Notes: generated by a model from the letters alone, not told the origin. 64,000 bases of DNA from Cladopsammia gracilis (GCA_022457155.1 JAJGOT010000275.1:414501-478500), one strand, 5' to 3'. Shown: positions 20,127 to 33,589, numbered from the stretch's first letter. Translations and numbers: made by a program.

Positions 20127-23100
20127 AAGATAGTAATTGCTGCACTGAGGTTAGCGGATCGGCCGATTTGGCCCTGAAAAGCACACAGATTGCATATTTT
20201 TGCGATAAATTAAGTAGATTCACGGATTTGAAAATTAATGTTGATCACGGATCAGCCAAAAAATTTTGGCCCAGATTCCGGACTTTGTTTTTTTTTTTTT
20301 GTTTGTCTCGAAGTTCACATTGTGGATCGGATCATTAATTTTCGGTCGGCTTTGGACAGTATGTTGGTGTTTTGTCAACTATTTTTTTCAGTTTCACCAG
20401 CAATTAGGCAGAAAACTTCAAGTAAAATCTAAATATTGCACAAGAAAAACAAAACAATTATATCTATACCCGTGTGCAGTAATATTTATACTGCGGAAAT
20501 TAGTTTTAAAGTACATGTAATGCAGATCAGGATTTGAACGAAAATAACTTCAGATCAACAGATTGGGCCAAAAAATAGCACGAATGGGGGGATTTACATA
20601 CCCCTATTCAACCCCCTCATGTTCCTGGAGGCAGCTGTAGAAAAATGACCTCTGTAATAAATTACTATGTACTACCAGTATAAGAGTTTGTATCGATTTG
20701 AAATTCAATTGAAATAACTTCCACTTTCCCTTAAAAAAGTTGTAAATCATCTGAATAACAGTGTTAAAACCTCACTTGACACCTTTTCTTGTTTTTTTTA
20801 ATCGCTTCTCTGAGGTTCCTGGAAGCTGTTTTGGGCAAATTTCTTCTGAACGTTAGATTTCACCAGCCAGTACAATATACATGTACATGTAGCATAATTA
20901 TAGACTGAAAGAGTACATTGAATTTCAATTTTTTAATGAGAACTCTGCATAAGTATAAACATAAACTTTGGCTAGATATGTATTGTGTATAAAATTCATC
21001 TACATGTAGCACTGTAAAGTTTGAACAATGGAATTGATATGACTGGGCCTTTTTCGTTAGGAAGTGGGGTCAGACAAGGATATCCACTCTCTCCTTACCT
21101 GATTGAAGCAAAACAAATAATCTGGCTGTCTTCCATAAAGGAACACTGTTCCACCAAAAAAATGAAATTGTGTTTACTTATACCATACAATTTCATGTTA
21201 TATCGCCAAATTCCACCAAATACATGAATATACAACTAAATTAGATAAAATTAAAGTGCACATGAAGTGAAATTTCACTCCATTTTTTTTCCCATAATTT
21301 GAAAATAGGTGTTTTAAGAATTATTTTGATGGTAAAATACATCTCTTGAGGTGGTGGGAACATTATTTTAACAAGCAACACAAGTTGGGCATATTAGACA
21401 AGGACCTGGGTTCTAATGACATCATTAGTGTGTTTACAATTGAGCGCATCACTCATTTGACAGTGGACTTTTGGTAACTTGTGGAAGGATTATTTTGATT
21501 ACATGTAAATATGGCTGAAAGTGAAAATGTATTTTATCCCCGGGTTCGTCCCCTTCTCCACCAATTTGTTTTGTTGTGATCGAACACGCGAATGACGTCA
21601 CAATTCCTTTTTGGCCACGCTCAAAATGTCGCAAATTTCAGGCCCCGGTGGGAGTTTTGTTTGAAACCGATAAAAATAGTGAATCCTCTTCGCTCAAAAG
21701 AAGAAAATGCCCGAAAATGAAACAAAGGTGACATAAACAACATAAAAGCCTAAAACAAAACGGTAGTGAAATTTCACTTCATGTGCACTTAAAGATTCTA
21801 TAGAGCAAAACAAGAAGCAGTAGTGTGGAGATAAAGTGCAGGATTGCAAGGATGGGAGTGGATTACATGTACAGTTCATTAATTTTGAATTCATGACAGG
21901 CAGTCTCGAAATCAAAGTTTCCATTCTGGTGTAATTTTGAGTTTTTTAGTCATTATTTTGTTGTTTTAGTTCATATTTCTTTGCATTCATCACTTTTGAG
22001 GATGTTTTCTTCCTATTTTAAGATATTAAGCAAGCTCTTGGACATAATCATGAAAACACGATATTTGAGCTGGGACACTGTCCTTTTAGGAGTTTTTGGA
22101 AGATTACCCAAGTCCCTGGAAAACAATGACAAAACTCTCTTACCAATTGGGGGGCGTCTTGTCATACACCAGACCTTCCAACTCTCACAATTTGGTCGTG
22201 AGACTCACAATTTCAGGAGACTCGCAATTTCCGGAGTCATCTCACGGTCTCACGATTTAACCTTGAAATCTCACGGTTTTCTACAATGAATTACAACCTC
22301 AATCAGATACAGCATTATAAAGGTCACAGGCCAGACAGGACCCCTGCTAGTCGCAAAATGTATACAGAAGCCTTTAGAATAGCCTTCCCAGAAGGTCTAC
22401 GGTGATGAAAACAAATGAGTGCCACATAATTAAGGTACATGTACTTGTTTGTCTAATTTGTGTTAACTAATGCTAAAAGAGAACTAATTTAATGGCAGTT
22501 TTTACTAGGTATTGTTAGCATTGAGATTCCTTAAATGTTTTAAAACATTTTTGTAAATCTCACTGTTTGGGACCCAAATCTCAAGATTTTTGGGGGTAAA
22601 TTTTGGAGACCTCAAGATTTCAGGGTTTTAGATGTTGGAAGGTCTGTCATACACTGTAATTTTGACACAGCTAAACTGAAGGTCCACCTACAGTTCGTAC
22701 AGTACCACTCGAAAGCATTAGTGCATAAGGATGCGGTGAAACCTTGTCCGCCACCATTTTGTTTTCTGTGAATTCACGAGGTGGGACAAAACCGCAACTG
22801 CGGAAAGGACAAAAGCGACCGAAATACCGCGGGGAAACAGAAGCGGTAATACCTCAGTTACAAACAATAGTGGCTAATTTCTATTGTTATGGTATTGTTT
22901 AACTCTATATCTGTTCAGTGATATTCTCCAAGGAGGCAAATATGAAACAAAAGGCTTGAGATGTTGATTTCACAACATCCGACATTGTGATAAAAGCGAT
23001 ATCAAGTTGTTCTGTTGAATCTTCTCCGTTCACAGGAACGGAGAATGAAAACAAGAATCTTTATTCTGGCTTCATAGGCTTATAATATACATTTGTAGCA

Positions 23101-26100
23101 AAGATAGCTAACATTTGCACCAAACAAGTTTTTATAAGCATCGATTTACAGACTTCATACATTAATTTTATAATCGATCGACTGTACTGTCCCGTCCCGT
23201 TGGCAATGGAATTGCGTTTCTAATTTAAACTGAGGGAAACTGGCCGTAATCAGCCAGTGCCAACGAAATAAAGAACTTTAAATCGGATCGCGCAAAAGAA
23301 ACTTTTCGACTTTTGAAGAATGAACTTAAAGTGTGCTTATTATTATGTGCTTATTTTACAAAAAAATCTGATAACTTTGAACGACCAACTTAATAGGTCT
23401 TATCATGGTTTTTCCAAATTTTTATATTGGCCCAGCCGATAGCAAAAATCCATCGACGCTGCTGGCCAGATTTTATTCCATGGATCTCCAGATTTTCCTT
23501 TATCAGGGGTTGGCAGATCCGAAATTGTTAATGAAATTATTTCAAAGAATAATGAGTTTGAATTCTTTTTATTTGATAAAATATCTATGTATAGACAGTG
23601 ATATTTTTTTAGACTTCGTAAAGATAGGTGATTTACTCTCCATAAACAATTTATTCTTTTTCATATAATTACATCACTCCACTGACATCTCCTGGAAAAA
23701 GATTTTCTTATGAATGTCATTAATTCTGAAATCCTTGCTGAATGGCGTATCATGGTGCATCAGTGATCAATCCCATTGCAAGTATTCTAACAACAATTGA
23801 GATGGACAGCAGAATTACTTAACAAATTCCACCCAGCCAATCAAAAAGTACACACAGACAAGTACTCAAGCAAAGTTGTTGAGTGGGACAAAGTTTACTC
23901 TTTACCCTTTGTATGACTTTAGAATAAAAGATTAGGCAATTCCAATACAAAATACTAAAATTGCATAATTTGTCTATACAAACAAAAACCCATATATGTT
24001 GCTTTGGATTAATATTGATCCTCCTTGCTGCACTTTCTGTGAAGGGCTGAACAGAATCCATGGAGCCTACTCTAATCTCCTGTAGAATTTTAATTCTAAA
24101 CGGCAATGATATCCATGTTGAAGCACAATTAAATTAAAGGAGACATTTCATTTTTGGAAAGTTTGACATTAGAGACATTGTTTTACTATAATTTTATTAA
24201 CCACATCCTATTTATACATTTATGTATTACCAGGGAATATTATAGGAATATTATACTGTAGGTTATTATAGGGTTATACAGGTGTAGGTTACTATAGGTA
24301 ATTATAATAATCTAATCGTATTCCTGAAACTTTCACCTCTCATCTTTGTACATGTATTACATGTATTATTATAGGTAATTAACCTAACGTTATATAATTA
24401 TTAACCTTAGTTACTATAATAATCTAAATTATAGGTAACCTAACCTATAACCTAATAACATAACCTTAACCCCTAACACTAAGAGGTGTCGAAAACATTT
24501 AGGTACCTTCACTTCAAGGTTTTATCAATAAGGACAAAAACTATGTTTTTGGTACCCATTGAACTGATCTACACACCGCTGTATATTCTTAAACCTTTTC
24601 TACAAATGATAAAAATATCTGTATGAAAAACAGACCAATTGAAAATACCATTGCATTTGACAACTGTAATATCTCCAAAACAAAGTAATCAGAAGTGACT
24701 CCAACTGGAACAAGCTTTTAAGAGCTTACATTTCTATAAAAATTACAGGGTCCCTATTGATACCAGCAACAGCCTAGTTGCTGATTGGACTTAACTCTGA
24801 CTAAGTAAAGATTACTACAGTATCTGAAACAGTCAAAGTTTCATTCCTTATGTTTATTCAAGCAGGTGCAATAAATGCTACAATGTATTTTGAGCAGTTT
24901 TCAATTGAGTGTGGTAAAACCAAAACCAAAGTAATTACTCTGACCAATCACAGCAGTCGTAAACAATCCAATGAATCAATCAGAGCTCAAAGCAATTACA
25001 TGTCAGCAGTGCCAAGCGTGGGAAAACACGTGCGAGCAAGTCACGATTGGTTTTGGTTTTATTGCCACAACATAAAATCAAATGCATATGCTCTTTTAAA
25101 TTTATAATAAATTATTTGATGAAAAATAAACACTCCACGTGGCATTCATTTGATCATTTACCTTATTATTTTCAGGAAACCAAAAAATTTAAATCAGTCT
25201 CAAACTTTAATTAATGTCATGTTCTTTTCTTTTCAGCGGTGGAAAAGGTTTGTTTCTTATTTGCAGCGCAAAGAGAACATTTTAACAAACAAGAGACCAT
25301 GGATGCACTATTGGACAGAATGAGTGGTGCTTATCATGTTGACCCTGGACAATGTCGTTTTGTACAATGTCAAGAACTTGCTGTGAATTGGTTTAATTTA
25401 TTACTTGAATTGCCTAAAAGAAAGGAATTATTGGATGGCCTTCGTAATGATGCAATCACAAAGGCACCCTGGCTTGTCCATTGTGGAGTAAAAGCAGTGA
25501 GAATTGGCAAGGAGGCTGAAATACACATGCAGTCACCAATTACACGTTCTCTTTCAACATCCATTAGAGCTGAGGTTCCAAGTATACAAGGTGAGCTACC
25601 AAACTAGTACAGCTGTTATAATCATGCCTCAAATAAATACATGTATGTGGGAAAAATTAGTGACATTTTTTTTGGCATACTCAGGTATTAAGGTTTTTAA
25701 ATTGTAGTAGATAAAAGAGTAATGTACATTTTTTATTATGATATAGAGGTCATTTTCAGTACTAAGAAAATTGTGTAAGGTGGCTATAGTATTTTTATGG
25801 GCCAGCTATTTTTGTTTTCGGAGTTTACAGTTAAAAAAAAAATAAAACCTGTCAAGTAAAAATGTCTAGCAATACATGTACATATTATACAACTTTCCAC
25901 TGAACAAAATTAACATTATCATATTACAGTTATCTTTTCTCAATTCTAATTAGATATACATGTTGTAGGTTAAAATTATTTTAGGTTGAAAATATTTCAA
26001 ACTAGGTTAATTTTTATTTTCCTTTGTCCCAGATTCATTACAGTGCGACCACACGAACCGAGGCCACCCAGACAAATTTTGAGACAAATTGAAATTAGCC

Positions 26101-29100
26101 AATCACAAGTCAAGATCTAGACAATGAAATAGCGGATAATTATACTTGACCTCAGTTCAAATTCTGAGCTGTGATGTGTTGCGAACCTTTGATGTCCATA
26201 AATTCTTCATTACTCAAATGATAACAATGAAGTCACGTTTGTATAAATCAAGCTGGAAAATTTTATGACAATGTCTGGGTTGGCCAGAATCAAAGCCAGT
26301 AGTAAAGAAATTTTGAACAATCCAAAGTAAATGTGACGGCCGCTCATTTCATGCAAACCGGGCGCCGCGACCGATTCACAGTTTTGGTGATTACTAAACA
26401 GAGCTGTCAACAAAGATTGTTTTCATTTTTCGAAGACTCATTCAAGCGGTAATTTCTAACTTTCTCTCCGGTTCCATTTCAATTTGAGAGCGATTCTTCA
26501 TACATCTGAGAGTTTTCATTTGTTATTTTTTTCACTCTCCCCTGGCACCTTGTGTCTCGAGAAAATCACAATTTATAGTTTAGGACTTCAAAGCTTCAAC
26601 CTGGCCTGTACATGTATAGTAGGGAACAGAGAGATGACAAAGGGATTTTATATAAAGTAACGTGAACATTTTGTATAAAAAGTAAAATACCCACTTTCAG
26701 GGTATGGTCGCTGGATAACAAATTATACTGACAACTCTAACAACTAGATAAACGAGCGGATCCGTACGGATAGTTCGCAGTTGTTTCTCAGAAAATAGTG
26801 CTATTTTGTCCACGCGATTTTTGCCATTGAGTTGAGAAATCGGGAGCAAACTGCAATGAATTATTCGTTTGAAGAAAGGAGGAAAATACTTTCTTCTTTT
26901 GAGAGTTCTATTTTTTGATCGCACGTCAGAATGTGTTATCCTCCTGTCACCTGTGTGACTGTGATGCATCTAATTTATTCGCCGCCAACTTTGCCCGCTT
27001 TTGTCACATATTTATACATGTCTCTCATTAGAATCATTGTTGATTTTTTTTTGTTTCAACAATAAGAACTCGAAGAATTAATAAAAAGGCAATGATCATG
27101 TTTGCTTTCCAACTCGCCTGAGAGACACATGGTTTTCAGCTCACGAGCTCATGATTTCTCGCTGAGAAGTGCCAATGTGATATAAATTCAAAATACTTTC
27201 CTGATTGATTTATCCAAACGCGGCAATTCATTTTTAGCTTTTGGTCATCGAAGATTCTCGACACAGCGCGCAGTTCAGAAGTCTGAATTTTTGGCTTGGC
27301 GGTACCAAACAACTGGTCAAGTATAATTATGCGCTATTTGATTGTCTAGATCTTGACTTGTGATTGGCTAATTTCAAAATTTGTCTCAAAAATTTGTCTC
27401 AAAAATTTGTCTGGGTGGCCTCGGTTCGTGTGGTCGCACTGTAACATAATCTCAGACAAAGGAAAATGAAAACTAACCTACCGGTAGTTTGAAATAATTT
27501 TAATCTAAAATAATTTTAACCTACAACATACACATGTATTTGTGCTGATTTTAGCATGTGTTCACACTCTAAAATGCAATTGGCTATGTTGTTAATAAAA
27601 AGATATATATTTTCTATCAAAACCCATAATTAAAAAAAAAATACACCAGACCTGCTTTTAAAACAGTGAATCTACACAAAAGCAGTGAATCCACACAGTT
27701 CAGCACTGCTTGTGTTTGTATTGGTTGACTATGCCACTTGACAATTTTGCCTTGAAATACATGTTATCAGAACGGCCTGTCTAATTTGGTGTGTATTATG
27801 CAAGTTTATTATGGCCTTATTTACATCTAGCAGTCCAGGCTATACACCCCTTAATTGACTTCTTGTCTTTTATTCAGATGTGTCACCGGAGCCACCTTGC
27901 TTACATGATGACAAAAAGTTAGATATGATTGTTGTTGTTGACTGCGCAACTCCAATACCTGGCATAATGGGTCAGCTCAAGGCACAACTGAAGCACATGG
28001 TGGATGCCATCTTAAGAAGAGGTCTTCATTTCCGTCTGGCATTAATCAGTTACAAAAACCATCCACCAGGCGTAAGAGGAGGCCATTGGCGTATGAATAG
28101 CACAGCTCATGTTGAGAACTTTACTGATGACAAAGCAAAAATGAAAGAGCACATCCAGAGTCTAAGATGTTTTCCAAACAAAGGCTCAAGAAGAGGTCTG
28201 GCTGATGGACTGGCTTTAGCAGTGCGTCTCAGTAAGAACGATGATGGTGATGATTCTAAATGCCGCAAAGAAGCCCTTAAAGTTTGTATATTACTGCGTG
28301 AGTATGCATTTTAATGTGGCTTTGGAATCCTTGTGCAGCTTAATTTTCGGCAGAAACTCTGGCGTACCGTCAGACATGCTATGTTGCACCTTTATAATTA
28401 ATTACACTGTGGATCCAAGCATTAGATTTAGACTGCTAGCAGTCCCTCTCTGGATAGTCGAGTGGGCGACTACAGTAAAGTTGTTGTATGTATTAATGTT
28501 AAACCTAAAGGGACAGGTGTGTGTGCGTGCGTGCGTGCGTGTGTGGGGGGGAGGGGGGGGGAGGGAGCAATGATTGCACAACATGTACATGTATGAGTTT
28601 CTGGTGAGAAGGAAATTACAAGTGTCATTACTGATTTGTTGCCTAATGTTACCCAGCTGGGTGGATAGATTTGATCTAATTGACCCACATTCTTGGCCCT
28701 GGGGTAGAGCACAAAATTATTTAGAATATGCATGGGTTCCCAGGTATTTAACTGGATTCGAATTTGACGGTTATCCTGGGTTAGCTTAATCATGCTTTGA
28801 ACAACCCAGCCCAGGCATTCAAGACAAAGGGCTGATAATTTTTCACTCACATGAATTAAGGCATGGCTCCTCATGTAATATTGGGTTTTCATAATTTTTT
28901 CTAGCTTTATTCAGCGTCCTCTAATATTTTATCTTATAACCGTGCACCAAGAAACAAAACTATTTTTGGATGGTACCTTGTGTCTGTTGGAGTCACATGA
29001 CCAGCCACGACCTAAATTATGCAAAATTTGGAATTTTCAGATTACGGCATGAAAATTCAATTAAAAGCTCCCGTTTTTCCTTTCTTAGCCTTCAATTTAC

Positions 29101-32100
29101 AGAGTAATACGTCAAATTAAACAGGAAATTTCGAAAACTGTTATTGCCGCATTAATATTCATTGTTTTCCTCTAGTTCCAGTCCCTCTCTAAAATTAAAA
29201 TGTTACTGTTTACAGAAAACAACTAACTTTGAAAAAGTTCCATAAACCTTGTGCTGAGGGTCATTGATAGAAAACAAATTAAGTAGAAAACTATTTTTCC
29301 AATATTGAGTAAATTTGGATAAAAAAATTGCTAAAACTTGGGCGTGGTAAGTCACGTGACGTAGCAAGTCCATTCATGTAAGTGAACAAATTTTTTTTCC
29401 ACAATTAAAAGCGTCTTAGAACGTTTAAAGTCAATAAGTCAAATATGTTTTAAAACAGACCACCCCCTTTAAATCAAACGAGACCCATTCCTTAAGGAGG
29501 CTCGTACTCATTTGTCAAGTCCACACCCTTTCAATTTCAATGGGCCATATCTTTTGTTGTAGTGCATAAAAAGACAAGCCACTTTGCATGCAAACACACA
29601 ATACATTGAACTTTATGGGAGTATAGGATTTGTTTACATCGGTGCTTCTATGGCAACGGAATGGTGATCCTCTGAAATTCACAAGTTGCGGAGTTTCTCT
29701 AGATCAAGAGAAATTTTTGTAAAACCCGCTAGTGGACTAATTGATTAGGCCATGGGCTTCAACTGGACAAAGTTTGAAAGAAATGTATGAGAGCGTTTTC
29801 GAAATTTTTAGGGATGAAATTTTGGGGATTATAAATACAGTGAAAAACATACTATCGACATAATTGGCTAATATCTAAAGAAAATGATGCGCGATGGGGA
29901 TGCAGTTTCATCTCATAGTAGTTTGATTCCATTTGAAATGGTGTGTGAAAAAGTGAGGGGGTTGCTTTGGCCGATTGCGAGAAAGAAGGATTTGATTAGC
30001 GTGCGTTCGGCTGCTCTTGTTGCCATTTTTGTATGTAATTTGGTCTACGCCTACAAATGTGATGATAATTTGGAAACCGCGAGATAAATTTTTTTTAAAA
30101 TTTGACAATCTCGAGATTGGTCATCAATTTATATGGCCTGCAAGTTTCAAGGACATTGAAGACATGCAAGGCAATAAAATAGAGCCTTCAATGTACCAAT
30201 TTTTTCCCGCAGATTTTGTGTTTACAAGTGAGCGTCCTCATTATTCACGAGTATTGTTTTCGAATTTCATATGCACGTGCAAAACTTTAGCAAAAACTTT
30301 ATTTGCATCGGAACAGAACGCTCGATTGCTTTCCGAAGAATTTTCCGAAATATGCTAATAGCTGGCTTGAGAATTATAATAACATTACGCACTCGATGTT
30401 GCGCTATTACGCTGTAATGCAGCCATACCGAGGGTCTCTTTAAAATTGCAGGACAAGAAGAACATATCCCAATTTGGAAATTTATAAACGTAATGCAGAA
30501 ACAGTGCTTCCTTAATATGTCACACGCAAGAACAGCGTGACAACTTTATATTTTAGCTGAGAATTCTGTTTTGCGCTATCTTATATCTAAATAAGGAACA
30601 GATCCTACGCCGATTGCAACAAATAATCAGAGTGAGACAATCATAAATGTGTTATTTCTGCATCCGGCACTTGATGAAACGTGATGTTTCTGAAGTTGTC
30701 TTCATCAGTACTGTTGTCATTGCTATTCGTAACGCAAGCCAGTTATTAGCATGTTTCGGAAAATTCTTCGGAAAGCAATCGAGCGTTCTGTTTGATGCAA
30801 ATAAATTTTTTTGTAAAGTTTTGCACGTGCATATGAAACTTGAAAACAATACCCGTGAATAATGAGGACGCTCACTTGTAAACACAAACTCTGCGGGAAA
30901 AAATTGGTACATTGGAGGCCCTATTTTATTGCCTTGCATGTCTTCAATGTCCTTGAAACTTGCAGGCCATATAAATTGATGACCAATCTCGAGATTGTCA
31001 AATTTTAAAAAAAAAATATCTCGCAGTTTCCAAATTATCATCACATTTGTAGGCGTAGACCAAATTACATACAAAAATGGCAACAAGAGCAGCTGAACGC
31101 ACGCTAATCAAATCCTTCTTTCTCGCAATCGGCCAAAGCAACCCCCTCACTTTTTCACACACCATTTCAAATGGAATCAAACTACTATGAGATGAAACTG
31201 CATCCCCATCGCGCATCATTTTCTTTAGATATTAGCCAATTATGTCGATAGTATGTTTTTCACTGTATTTATAATCCCCAAAACTTCATCCCTAAAAATT
31301 TCGAAAACGCTCTCATACATTTCTTTCAAACTTTGTCCAGTTGAAGCCCATGGTCTAATCAATTAGTCCACTAGCGGGTTTTACAAAAATTTCTCTTGAT
31401 CCAGAGAAACTCCGAAACTTGTGAATTTCAGAGGATCACCATTCCGTTGCCATGGAAGCACCGATGTAAACAAATCCTATACTCCCATAAAGTTCAATGT
31501 ATTGTGTGTTTGCATGCAAAGTGGCTTGTATTTTTATTCACTACAACAAAAGATATGGCTCATTAAAATTGAAAGGGTGTGGACTTGAGAAATGGGTACG
31601 AGCCTCCTTAATTCAACCGAGCACTCTGTGGGTCTGCCACTGCTATGAACTCTAAATTAAGTTTTAACCTGGATTTGTTCTACAGTTCTTTATTGTCAAG
31701 GATGGTACAATAAAGAACTTAGTTCATTTACCTGACTTGTAAGAGATTTTGTGTTAGGTACAGTGTATCTGGCCACATTCGTAAGATTTTTTAAGTTATC
31801 TTAGAGCGGTTAAATTCCAATATTGTTTGAAAAAAAAAAAAACCAACAGCAACAACATTGGTATGAAGAGGGCAGGTGGGGAGGTGGCGAGGGGGCATTA
31901 TGTGGGTAAAACAAAATGACTTTACTTTTGCCTTTGCCGTCAGTTCAATAACAATATTGCTCTAAGAGAAACGTATGAGCAGGCTGCTTTTCTGTGATAG
32001 CAATATTCTTTTTTTTTAATTACAGCTTTGGAGGTTCAAAGTAGAACTCTTGAAATCTTCAGATGTACCCATGGCTACGATGTCATGGATCTTTGTAGAC

Positions 32101-33198
32101 AACTTGCGGAACATTCGGTTACACTTTACACTGTGTTGAGGAAGACATCAAAGCCAGTGCCTGCAGCGGCTGCCACATATCTTCCAAACTCTGCTCATAT
32201 TGATTTGATGGCAGAGTTTTTTACAGGAATCTCCCTGATGACTGGTGGCCAATTTATCTTCAGCCAAAGTGTCAAGCTTGTTTCTGAGGTAAAGTAGTTA
32301 CTGTATTGGTAGCTTTGTTATGAAATTGTGATTACTGCAATTTAACATTTCCTGTATGTTTGTCTTAATAATTATGCTATGACTGATCATTGTCTAAATA
32401 ATCGAGGAAAATTGTTGTTAATGTAATTAAAGTGTATATGTTGCAGGTAAAATCCGGTCTCAGGGTAAATCAGTATTTAATCTAGGTTAAATGTGTACCC
32501 AGTATTCAATCTAGGTGAGCTAACCCTAACAGACCCTAACACAAGCTAACCGTCACCCCTTGGCACAAAGATACATGTAACCATTGGGGTGACGGTTAGC
32601 TTTGTGTTAGGGTTAGGATCTACCTGTAGATTGAATACTGGGAGCACCCCTATATTGAATACTGAGTCAACCTGACAACGGATTTTACTTGCAACGTATA
32701 TACATCACTTAACCACTTCTTTTTGGCTTTTGCTCCTAGATCATTTCCTTTCTAGTCCAGGAAGATATTTCTTTGGAGCGCCTTTTCGGCACGGCTTATG
32801 ATATTATCGTAGAGGAAGTCAAGAAGACGGGCGATGGAGACGTCGACTTGGAAGAGTTGAAAATCAAACTTGAAGAGGCACTCAATGGCAGATTTTGCCA
32901 TGTAAACCGCATAACAATCCATGGATCAACCACTGGTCCGATCTCGAAAACAGCCCAGAAGTTCTCGCTAGATGACGGCATTGACAGTGCTTGCAGAACT
33001 TTTCAAAGAGAACTGCTTAGAATGCAACAACTGCAACAGAGCATTGCAAGTGCACCAGAAACGCCAAGTGATGTTAACATGGAAGAGGCAGCCAGGCCGC
33101 AAGTTTCGTTATCTTCTGATTGTAAAATAACCAGTGAAGACTCTGAAAGAATGCTGCGAAGAGTTCTTCAACGTGCAGAGCAGAATCTGCCGAGATAA
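19190..33198 (+). CDS. Death-effector-domain and von Willebrand A domain protein, 613 aa, 5 exons
   Basis: Exons 19190-19535, 25237-25590, 27878-28297, 32026-32288 and 32740-33198 join in one frame of 614 codons with the stop, and all introns are GT-AG. Residues 24-105 form a DED: six-helix pattern with LESLKFLL, LF..M, and the hallmark RLDL at 92-95. Residues 116-233 are an unrecognised helical linker. Residues 249-460 form a vWFA domain (MIVVVDCATP, HFRLALISYKNHPP, DLCRQLAEHSVTLYTV, MTGGQFI). The MIDAS start reads DCATP, not DxSxS, so metal binding looks lost. 462-613 is a charged tail. DEDs recruit caspases and adaptors, so a cytoplasmic cell-death or immune-signalling role is likely. The join between exons 3 and 4 is short for a vWFA, and a small exon may be missing. 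The first ATG is at 19190. The frame upstream has no ATG. Confidence 0.85.
19560..19879 (+). mobile_element. LINE 3' tail ending in (ATT)n
   Basis: An AT-rich 3'-UTR-like stretch after the first exon ends in AAATAAACCTTTATT and a pure (ATT)n run (about 19835-19879). Trinucleotide tails of this kind mark CR1/L2-type LINE 3' ends. No coding part remains. Confidence 0.45.
20059..20124. repeat. (ATT)n microsatellite
   Basis: About 22 uninterrupted ATT units inside intron 1 of the DED-vWFA gene. Together with the run at 19835 it may mark a second retroelement tail. Confidence 0.9.
21010..21110 (+). pseudogene. LINE reverse transcriptase fragment
   Basis: About 30 codons (FSLGSGVRQGYPLSPYL) match the conserved RT block G-[VI]-RQG-x-PLSPYLF of non-LTR retrotransposons. 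The reading frame is lost on both sides. It lies in intron 1 of the DED-vWFA gene. Confidence 0.75.
21251..21792. mobile_element. TTAA-flanked MITE (Kolobok-type)
   Basis: Ends TTAAAGTGCACATGAAGTG and CTTCATGTGCACTTAA, with the subterminal repeat GTGAAATTTCAC. Non-coding, in intron 1. Confidence 0.85.
22170..22646. mobile_element. hAT-type MITE with 8-bp target duplication
   Basis: Ends CAGACCTTCCAAC and GTTGGAAGGTCTG, flanked by the exact duplication TCATACAC (22162-22169, 22647-22654). The interior repeats the words CTCACAATTT and TCTCACGG. The CAG.. terminus and 8-bp duplication fit the hAT superfamily. 477 bp, no ORF. Confidence 0.85.
22660..24890. other. Intron sequence without further features
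   Basis: Part of intron 1. I see no credible ORF or tandem array here. At 24230-24480 there is an AT-rich cluster of TTATAGG/CCTATAA words that could fold but has no clear boundaries. Confidence 0.4.
24893..25070. mobile_element. Truncated copy of the AGAGCAGTTTTCAATTGAG MITE
   Basis: Left end GAGCAGTTTTCAATTGAGTG followed by AACCAAAACCAAAGTAATTA and the GCGAGCAAGTCACGATTGG block shared with 39670-39953 and 61817-62106. The right third is missing. Confidence 0.75.
25969..27530. mobile_element. Outer foldback element in intron 2, split by a second element
   Basis: Left arm 25969-26036 (TTGTAGGTTAAAATTATTTT, TTTCCTTTGTC) and right arm 27446-27530 are inverse complements. The TA-flanked element 26041-27441 fills the space between them, so that element inserted near the centre of an older palindrome. 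Confidence 0.7.
26041..27441. mobile_element. 1.4-kb TA-flanked TIR element (Tc1/mariner-like)
   Basis: Ends CAGTGCGACCACACGAACCG and its complement, flanked by TA (26039-26040, 27442-27443). The arms share about 130 bp (TTAGCCAATCACAAGTCAAG, TAATTATACTTGAC). No transposase is detectable. Confidence 0.8.
28511..28568. repeat. (GTGC/GT)n and G-run
   Basis: Low-complexity GTGTGCGTGCGTGC followed by GGGGGGGAGGGGGGGGA in intron 3. The G-run could form a quadruplex on the plus strand. No gene link beyond its intron position. Confidence 0.8.
29492..31611. mobile_element. 2.1-kb TTAA-flanked element with about 815-bp inverted arms
   Basis: TTAAGGAGGCTCGTAC at the left and its complement at the right, TTAA at 29492-29495 and 31608-31611. 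The arms (29492 to about 30310, and about 30790-31611) are nearly identical inverted copies. Each contains the same open frame: 113 residues at 30017-30358 plus, 144 residues at 31086-30652 minus. That peptide has no domain I recognise and is probably incidental. Flanking TTAA and no DDE ORF fit a non-autonomous Kolobok or piggyBac type. It sits in intron 3 of the DED-vWFA gene. Confidence 0.8.
32447..32693. mobile_element. Foldback MITE in intron 4
   Basis: Ends GTAAAATCCG and CGGATTTTAC, with inner inverted blocks CAGTATTCAATCTAGGT and CTAACCGTCACCCC and their complements. Non-coding, about 50 bases upstream of the last exon of the DED-vWFA gene. Confidence 0.75.
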
Positions 33199-33589
33199 AC
33201 ATGTCATAACATTGGTGTTCACTGCGGACCATTTTCAAAAGTTAAGGTGACTGCAAGCATGTGATCAGTGCTGCTTAAGAACTTTAAACATATAATATTT
33301 ACAGTGCAACTCTTTCATAACAAACTAATTAATCTCACGTAACTACAGAGTAGGGATTAATATTGTTTAGACAAAGTTTAGACAGGGAGTAACCAAAGCG
33401 TTGGTCTAAACCGTTTCAATTTGGTCAACCGGAATAGCTTAAAATTGTGTAAATTAGTAAACTGTGTCCTAACGCAGTCTAAAAACATATATTAGCTACT
33501 AAGACTGACTTCCATATAAGCAGATTTAGACCTACTTTTTAAACTAGATCTAACTTAACAAGGAATCAGAGAATTAACTCTGAGTGTAA
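33199..33589. other. 3' flank of the DED-vWFA gene
   Basis: AT-rich, presumably 3' UTR. No canonical AATAAA close to the stop. No further gene. Confidence 0.4.

Noticed and set aside
30017..31086. A real gene pair in the intron-3 element
   Set aside because: The two frames are the inverted arms of one palindromic element. The peptide has no recognisable domain.
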